Assembly: GCA_025450195.1 (NCBI GenBank)
Contig: JANWHW010000028.1
Location: 145,521 to 209,520 of the forward strand
Length of the DNA: 64,000 nt
Origin: Solirubrobacterales bacterium
GTDB taxonomy: Bacteria; Actinomycetota; Thermoleophilia; Solirubrobacterales; 70-9
Reading direction: 5' to 3'
A model generated the notes under the pieces. The model was given only the letters and a program-made list of their open reading frames with translations. It ran no database searches and was not told where the DNA came from. The position numbers and the translations under genes are program-made. Positions 58,941 through 64,000 of the stretch are shown here, piece by piece (positions within the stretch are counted from its first letter, which is position 1; every line of letters starts with the position of its first letter).

Positions 58941-60976
58941 GCAAGAGCAAACAGACGCCGGGGAACGCAGACCCGTCCAGCCTGTCGTTGTTGGCGGAGG
59001 TCGACGCCCCGACAGACCTCCACGGCCTCGACGACGAGCAGCTGCAGCAGGTTGCGCAGGAGATGCGCACCTACATCATCGACACGATCGGCGAGATCGG
59101 CGGCCACTTCGGCGCCAACCTGGGAACGTGCGAGCTGGCGGTTGCGCTGCACAGCCTGCTCGATTCTCCACGCGACAAGATTCTCTGGGACGTCGGCCAC
59201 CAGGCCTACCCGCACAAGATCCTCACTGGCCGCCGCGAGCAGCTGTCGACCATTCGCAAGTACGACGGGCTCGCCCCGTTCTGCTCGATCTTCGAGTCCG
59301 AGCACGACATCATGGGCGCCGGGCACGCCTCGACCTCCGTGGGCTACGCGGTTGGGCTGAAGGAGGCGATGCGCAAGGGGATCGGCGAGGACGGAAAGGT
59401 CGCTGCGGTGATCGGCGATGGAGCGTTGACCGGCGGCGTGGCCTACGAGGCGATGCATGCTGCCGGTGGTCTTCAGACCCCGATCGTGATCGTCCTCAAT
59501 GACAACGGAATGTCGATCTCACCCAATGTCGGGGCGCTTTCGCGCTACTTCAACCGAGCACGCCTCAATCGTCGCCTCTACCACGCTCGCGAGGGAGTCG
59601 AGGATCGGCTAACGAAACTGCCGCTGGGGCTCGGCAAGCGAATCGAACGGCTTGGCCCGGAGATCAAGTCGGCGATCAAGGCCTACTGGGCGCCTGGGCT
59701 CCTATTCGAGGAGCTCGACCTTGCCTATATGGGCGTGATCGACGGCCACGATGTGCATGCCCTGCGCGAGGCCCTGCGCGAGGCCTTCGCCGCCGATCGA
59801 CCGGTGGTCGTCCACATCCACACCGTCAAGGGCAAGGGTTTTGCCCCGGCGGAGGAGGGTGGCCTGGAGGGGATGGAGAAGTGGCATGCGGCAAAGCCGA
59901 ACTCGATCGTGAATGGGCAACCCGCCGCCTCTAAGCCGGTCCCCGTGAAGGAGTCGGACTCACCGGAGTCGATTGCGCCGGAGCGGTTGGAGTCACCGCC
60001 TCCACCGAGCGCGCCGCCCCAGTACACGCAGGTCTTTGCCGATGCGATCGTCGCCGAAGCCGAGCGCGACAGCCGTGTGGTTGGGATCACCGCCGCGATG
60101 GCGGGGGGGACCGGCTTGCAGAAGCTTGCAGACGAGGTCCCCGACCAGTACTACGACGTCGGCATCGCCGAGCAGAACGCCGTGCTCCTGGCCTCCGGCT
60201 TGGCGCTCCAGGGCGCGAAGCCGGTCTGCGGGATCTACTCGACCTTCCTGCAGCGCGCCTACGACCAGATCATTCACGATGTTTGCCTGCAGAGCCTCGA
60301 CGTCACCTTTGCGATGGACCGGGCTGGGCTCGTGGGCGATGACGGGCCGACCCATCACGGGGCATTCGACGTTTCCTACTTTCGCCCTATACCCAACGTC
60401 GTAGTGATGGCGCCTCGCGATGAGGCGATGCTCGTGCACATGCTGCGTACGGCAATTGCCCACGACGGCCCGGCGGCGCTGCGCTATCCGCGCGGCGCGG
60501 CGGAGGGTGTCGAATTGCCGGTGGTGCCAGAGGAGATCTCAATCGGGACTGGAGAGCTTCTGGCGAGTGGCGAGCGCGTGGCGTTGCTCGGCTACGGCTA
60601 CGGCGTTTCGGTGGCTCTCCAGGCGGCGGAGATTCTCGCCGGCCACGATCTCGCACCCACCGTCGCCGATGCGCGCTTTGCCAAGCCGCTCGATACCGAG
60701 TTGCTGGAGCGCCTAGCAATCGGCCATGACCTGGTGGTGACGATTGAGGAGAACGTGCTGCCCGGTGGTTTCGGCTCAGCCGTGCTCGAGCATCTAGAGG
60801 ATGCCTTCGGGGACCACCCGCAGGAGCGGGCTCGCATCTTGCGGATCGGCCTGCCCGATCGCTATGTCACCCACGGCAAGCCATCGCTCCTGCGTGAGGA
60901 GGTCGGTTTGACCGGGGAGTCGGTGGCCGAGCGAGTCCTGGTGGCGCTTCGCCGCAGAGAGCCGGCGTTGCGCTGA
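58937..60976 (+). CDS. dxs: 1-deoxy-D-xylulose-5-phosphate synthase
   Basis: GHQAYPHKILTGRREQLSTIRKYDGLAPF; VIGDGALTGGVAYEAMHAAG; HTVKGKGFAPAE. Confidence 0.97.
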   Translation: MSKSKQTPGNADPSSLSLLAEVDAPTDLHGLDDEQLQQVAQEMRTYIIDTIGEIGGHFGANLGTCELAVALHSLLDSPRDKILWDVGHQAYPHKILTGRREQLSTIRKYDGLAPFCSIFESEHDIMGAGHASTSVGYAVGLKEAMRKGIGEDGKVAAVIGDGALTGGVAYEAMHAAGGLQTPIVIVLNDNGMSISPNVGALSRYFNRARLNRRLYHAREGVEDRLTKLPLGLGKRIERLGPEIKSAIKAYWAPGLLFEELDLAYMGVIDGHDVHALREALREAFAADRPVVVHIHTVKGKGFAPAEEGGLEGMEKWHAAKPNSIVNGQPAASKPVPVKESDSPESIAPERLESPPPPSAPPQYTQVFADAIVAEAERDSRVVGITAAMAGGTGLQKLADEVPDQYYDVGIAEQNAVLLASGLALQGAKPVCGIYSTFLQRAYDQIIHDVCLQSLDVTFAMDRAGLVGDDGPTHHGAFDVSYFRPIPNVVVMAPRDEAMLVHMLRTAIAHDGPAALRYPRGAAEGVELPVVPEEISIGTGELLASGERVALLGYGYGVSVALQAAEILAGHDLAPTVADARFAKPLDTELLERLAIGHDLVVTIEENVLPGGFGSAVLEHLEDAFGDHPQERARILRIGLPDRYVTHGKPSLLREEVGLTGESVAERVLVALRRREPALR

Positions 60977-60978
60977 GC

Positions 60979-61740
60979 TTGCGGCAATTGGCGCAATCGG
61001 CTAGCCTTCCGGCGCCTCTTTGGTGGCACAGGACGCGCCGCATTTGCGAGAAGCGCTTCTGGGGTTACTACAGGGAAAGAGGCTGCTACCCGTATGGCGA
61101 CTCCGCTGGGCAAGCGGATCGCTGTCGGGTGGCTGCCCCGGAACGATGGGACTCTGTGCAGCTCGCTGCCGTCTTGGCTGCAATGGGAGCTCTATCCGAG
61201 GCCTCCGTGCGAGAAGATTTGTTTGACCCTCTGGCGTGGAGCACAGAGACCCACGAGCGGAACATGAGGCTGGCCATCAAGGCCGCACGCGTTTCGGTCG
61301 GACTCGGCGGTGCCCCGATTGGAGCCGTGCTTGTCGACGACGCCGGCGCTGCCGTTGCCAAGGGGTACAGCCTCGTCGCGCCCCGGCGCGATCCCACCGC
61401 ACACGCGGAGATGAGCGCCATCCGTCTGGCCGCCGGCAGACGTGGGCGATTTCATCTCTCGGATCTGGTTCTGTATTCGACGCTTGAGCCATGCTCCATG
61501 TGTCTCGGCGCATGTGCGTGGGCGAGTCTTGGGGCCGTCGTTTTCGGGGCCGATGGAAATGCCGCGCCTGCCGAGTACTACGATCGCGTCGACTACTGCG
61601 CGGTGTGCCACGCTGAGGGTGCGCTTAGAGACGGTGTGCGAACACCCCTTCCGATCCGCGGCCGGGTTCTCTTTGGCGAGACGGCGACTCTGCTGCGCCG
61701 TTTCGGCGGAGCCTCTTCGAGCGGGGTCCGGTCGCGATGA
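60979..61740 (+). CDS. Cytidine/deoxycytidylate deaminase-family protein (true start may be ~61183)
   Basis: HAEMSAIRLAAGRRGRFHLSDLVLYSTLEPCSMCLGAC (HAE...PCxxC zinc site). Confidence 0.85.
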   Translation: MRQLAQSASLPAPLWWHRTRRICEKRFWGYYRERGCYPYGDSAGQADRCRVAAPERWDSVQLAAVLAAMGALSEASVREDLFDPLAWSTETHERNMRLAIKAARVSVGLGGAPIGAVLVDDAGAAVAKGYSLVAPRRDPTAHAEMSAIRLAAGRRGRFHLSDLVLYSTLEPCSMCLGACAWASLGAVVFGADGNAAPAEYYDRVDYCAVCHAEGALRDGVRTPLPIRGRVLFGETATLLRRFGGASSSGVRSR

Positions 61741-62177
61741 AAATCGAGTGGGTCATTCCCTGTCGTTATGTGGAGATTCGCGACAACATCGCGACGATCG
61801 TCGGTGCCGGCGGCGACAGCTTCATGGTCACCGAAGAGCCATGGACAATCGAGATCATGCTCGCGATTCGCATCAGCGCACTGGTCGAGGAGCTTGGCCC
61901 GGACAAGGTCTACTCAGTGGAGAACAACATTCGCGACCCAAATGGCAAAGTGATTCAGGAGGAGGTCGGCAGCTTCAGCGCCATGGCACGCGGCGAGCTG
62001 GCGGATCCGAATTGGTTACAGGGGGTTTGGGTGCCGGCTGAGGCCAAGTTCTCTGCGGAGATCGAGGGGACATACACGGTCACCCACAAGTTCGGAGATT
62101 CAGAGCACCTGCTCCCCCTGCATGTGGCCCACGGGCCAGAGCCGGGCGATAGCCCCGAGCTCTTTGAGGGCGATTGA
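61737..62177 (+). CDS. Conserved-looking hypothetical protein
   Basis: MKIEWVIPCRYVEIRDNIATIVGAGGDSFMV...; ATGA overlap with upstream gene. Confidence 0.65.
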   Translation: MKIEWVIPCRYVEIRDNIATIVGAGGDSFMVTEEPWTIEIMLAIRISALVEELGPDKVYSVENNIRDPNGKVIQEEVGSFSAMARGELADPNWLQGVWVPAEAKFSAEIEGTYTVTHKFGDSEHLLPLHVAHGPEPGDSPELFEGD

Positions 62178-62191
62178 GTCGGCGCTGCCCA

Positions 62192-62218
62192 TAAAGGGCA
62201 TGCTCACACTGCCCTTTA
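62192..62218. terminator. Possible terminator hairpin
   Basis: TAAAGGGC (62192-62199) / GCCCTTTA (62211-62218); no following T-run. Confidence 0.4.
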
Positions 62219-62367
62219 CACAGAGACCGCCGCTCGCTAGGCTTCAATACACACCAGAGTATTTAAGGCTGAAAAAGCTGACGAATTGAGTTAGTGAGTC
62301 AAGGCTTTGAATCGCTGGTCCGCATAGCGCGCCATATACGGCAAGCGAACTCGATCCCGGAGGTCCC

Positions 62368-64000
62368 GTGATTAGGACTGCTGATGCCAATGCGCTAAGG
62401 GGAGGCTGCCAGGGTTGGAAGCGGGCGTCCCTTGGGGGAAACGTCGCTACGGCGTCGGGCCCCGCTTCTCTTTCGGTCTTTCCCTTGCCGCTCGTATTAC
62501 GCAGGCCTCGGGCGAGGCTTTGGCGGAAGGTGGCCATCATTGCGATGGGGTTGGTCGTGGTCTGGAGCGCCTGGCCGGTCGCGTCGGCTCAGGGCGAAGG
62601 GGCTTCTCGGACTCGCTCGTTTCTTTCCGGCCGGATTGATTCCAACTTCACCCACAGCTGCGCCATCGCGGCCGATGGCACATTGCATTGCTGGGGCGAA
62701 GGCATTCATGGAGAGCTCGGCTACGGCAACAAAAACAGTATTGGCGACAACGAGCTGCCCAGCGCGGCGGGGGCTGTCAACCTTGGGGGCCACACCGCTA
62801 TTGCAGTTTCGGCCGGCGATAATCACACCTGCGCCATCCTTGATGATCACACCGTACGCTGCTGGGGGGGCAACGAATTCGGCCAGCTCGGCTACGGAAA
62901 CACGGAAGACCGCCTGACTCCAGGCTCGGTCGGACCTGTCGACCTGGGCGCTGGCCGCACGGCGGTAGAAATATCGGTGGGAGGCGACCACACCTGCGCC
63001 ATCCTCGATAACGGCACGGTGCGCTGCTGGGGCGTGGGAAGTGCCGGCCAGCTGGGCTACGGCACCCCCATCAACATCCTTGGAGACAATGAGACTCCAG
63101 GCTCATTTGGACCTGTCGATCTAGGTGCAGGCCGCACTGCGGTTGCGATTTCTACTGGCCGCAGCCACACCTGCGCCATCCTCGACAACGGCACGGTGCG
63201 CTGCTGGGGGCATGGCATAGCGCTTGGCTACGGAATCTCCCCCAACATTGGCGACAACGAGACTCCTGGATCGGTCGGTCCGGTGAACCTCGGCGGCCAC
63301 AGTGCGGTGGCGATCACGGCTGGCATTTCGTACACCTGCGCCATCCTCGACAACGGCACGGTGCACTGCTGGGGCGTGGGAACCAACGGCCAGCTGGGTT
63401 ACGGGAACACAGCGGAAAGTTCTACGCCTGGGGGCGATGTCGACCTAGGTGTCGGCCGCAAGGCTGTGGCGATCACGGCGAGCGGCACGGCGGAAGTCAA
63501 CCATACCTGCGCCCTGCTCGACAACGGCACGGTGCGCTGCTGGGGCAGCGGCGCAAACGGTCGGCTCGGCTATGGGAACACTGCGACCATTGGGGACAAT
63601 GAGACTCCGGGATCGGTAGGTCCCGTTAATTTGGGTACCGGTCGCAACGCTATAGGCGTTTCCGCCGGAGAAGGCTTTACCTGCGCCCTGCTCGACAACG
63701 GCACGGTGCGCTGCTGGGGTAGCGGCGCAAACGGTCGGCTCGGCTATGGGAACACTACGGCCATCGGTGACAACGAGGCTCCTGGATCAGTCGGCCCGGT
63801 GGCCCTGGGAGTGGCAACAGTAGGCCGCTTCGCGACAGCGGTCTCCAGCAGTGGCAGCCACGCCTGCGCCATCCTCGACAACGGCACGGTGCGCTGTTGG
63901 GGCAGCGGCGCAAACGGTCGGCTTGGCTATGGGAACACTACGACCATCGGCGACAACGAGGCTCCTGGATCAGTCGGCCCGGTCGACCTAGACTCTGGCC
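62368..64000 (+). CDS. Secreted RCC1-repeat protein (3'-truncated by window edge; start between 62368 and 62545)
   Basis: Open frame to the end of the window, absent from the ORF track; signal peptide RRPRARLWRKVAIIAMGLVVVWSAWPVASA; repeats HTCAILDNGTVRCWGxGxxGQLGYGN. Confidence 0.85.
   Translation, partial: MIRTADANALRGGCQGWKRASLGGNVATASGPASLSVFPLPLVLRRPRARLWRKVAIIAMGLVVVWSAWPVASAQGEGASRTRSFLSGRIDSNFTHSCAIAADGTLHCWGEGIHGELGYGNKNSIGDNELPSAAGAVNLGGHTAIAVSAGDNHTCAILDDHTVRCWGGNEFGQLGYGNTEDRLTPGSVGPVDLGAGRTAVEISVGGDHTCAILDNGTVRCWGVGSAGQLGYGTPINILGDNETPGSFGPVDLGAGRTAVAISTGRSHTCAILDNGTVRCWGHGIALGYGISPNIGDNETPGSVGPVNLGGHSAVAITAGISYTCAILDNGTVHCWGVGTNGQLGYGNTAESSTPGGDVDLGVGRKAVAITASGTAEVNHTCALLDNGTVRCWGSGANGRLGYGNTATIGDNETPGSVGPVNLGTGRNAIGVSAGEGFTCALLDNGTVRCWGSGANGRLGYGNTTAIGDNEAPGSVGPVALGVATVGRFATAVSSSGSHACAILDNGTVRCWGSGANGRLGYGNTTTIGDNEAPGSVGPVDLDSG

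Noticed and set aside
63500-64000. Possible CRISPR-like regular repeats
   Set aside because: Repeats are ~174-183 nt, in frame and coding for RCC1 units; no short direct repeat with unique spacers.

Overview
High-GC chromosomal window, probably from a Thermoleophilia/Solirubrobacterales-like actinobacterium (inferred from gene content and promoter style; no rRNA or tRNA seen). It is densely packed with mostly housekeeping genes: rpsA(partial)-coaE, uvrB/uvrA, panC-panD-panB, tsaE-tsaB-rimI-tsaD-rex, hppA, two APC permeases with C-terminal UspA-like domains followed by two TrkA-type proteins, thrC, ftcD, hisS-aspS, an IscU-MnmA fusion, alaS-ruvX-mltG-aroE-aroC-aroKB(fusion)-aroQ-pepQ, efp-nusB-xseB-like-ispA-dxs, and a 3'-truncated secreted RCC1-repeat protein that the ORF track misses. 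The strongest unexplained signal is 32.36-32.79 kb. It holds two diverged, oppositely oriented ~153-nt copies of a cloverleaf-like structured element with conserved unpaired motifs, compensatory stem changes, and G-U wobbles that favour the same homologous strand in both copies. Other findings: a recurring -10 (TANNNT) / 7-10 nt / start-codon layout implying widespread leaderless transcription; several leaderless micro-ORFs whose stops overlap the start of the next gene (hisS, thrC, an APC permease, a secreted protein); a GAAC-N4-GTTC LexA-type box at a leaderless uvrA; nested inverted-repeat elements abutting stop codons; and an IscU-like domain fused to MnmA that lacks the third IscU cysteine. 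All calls come from reading the sequence; no database search was run.
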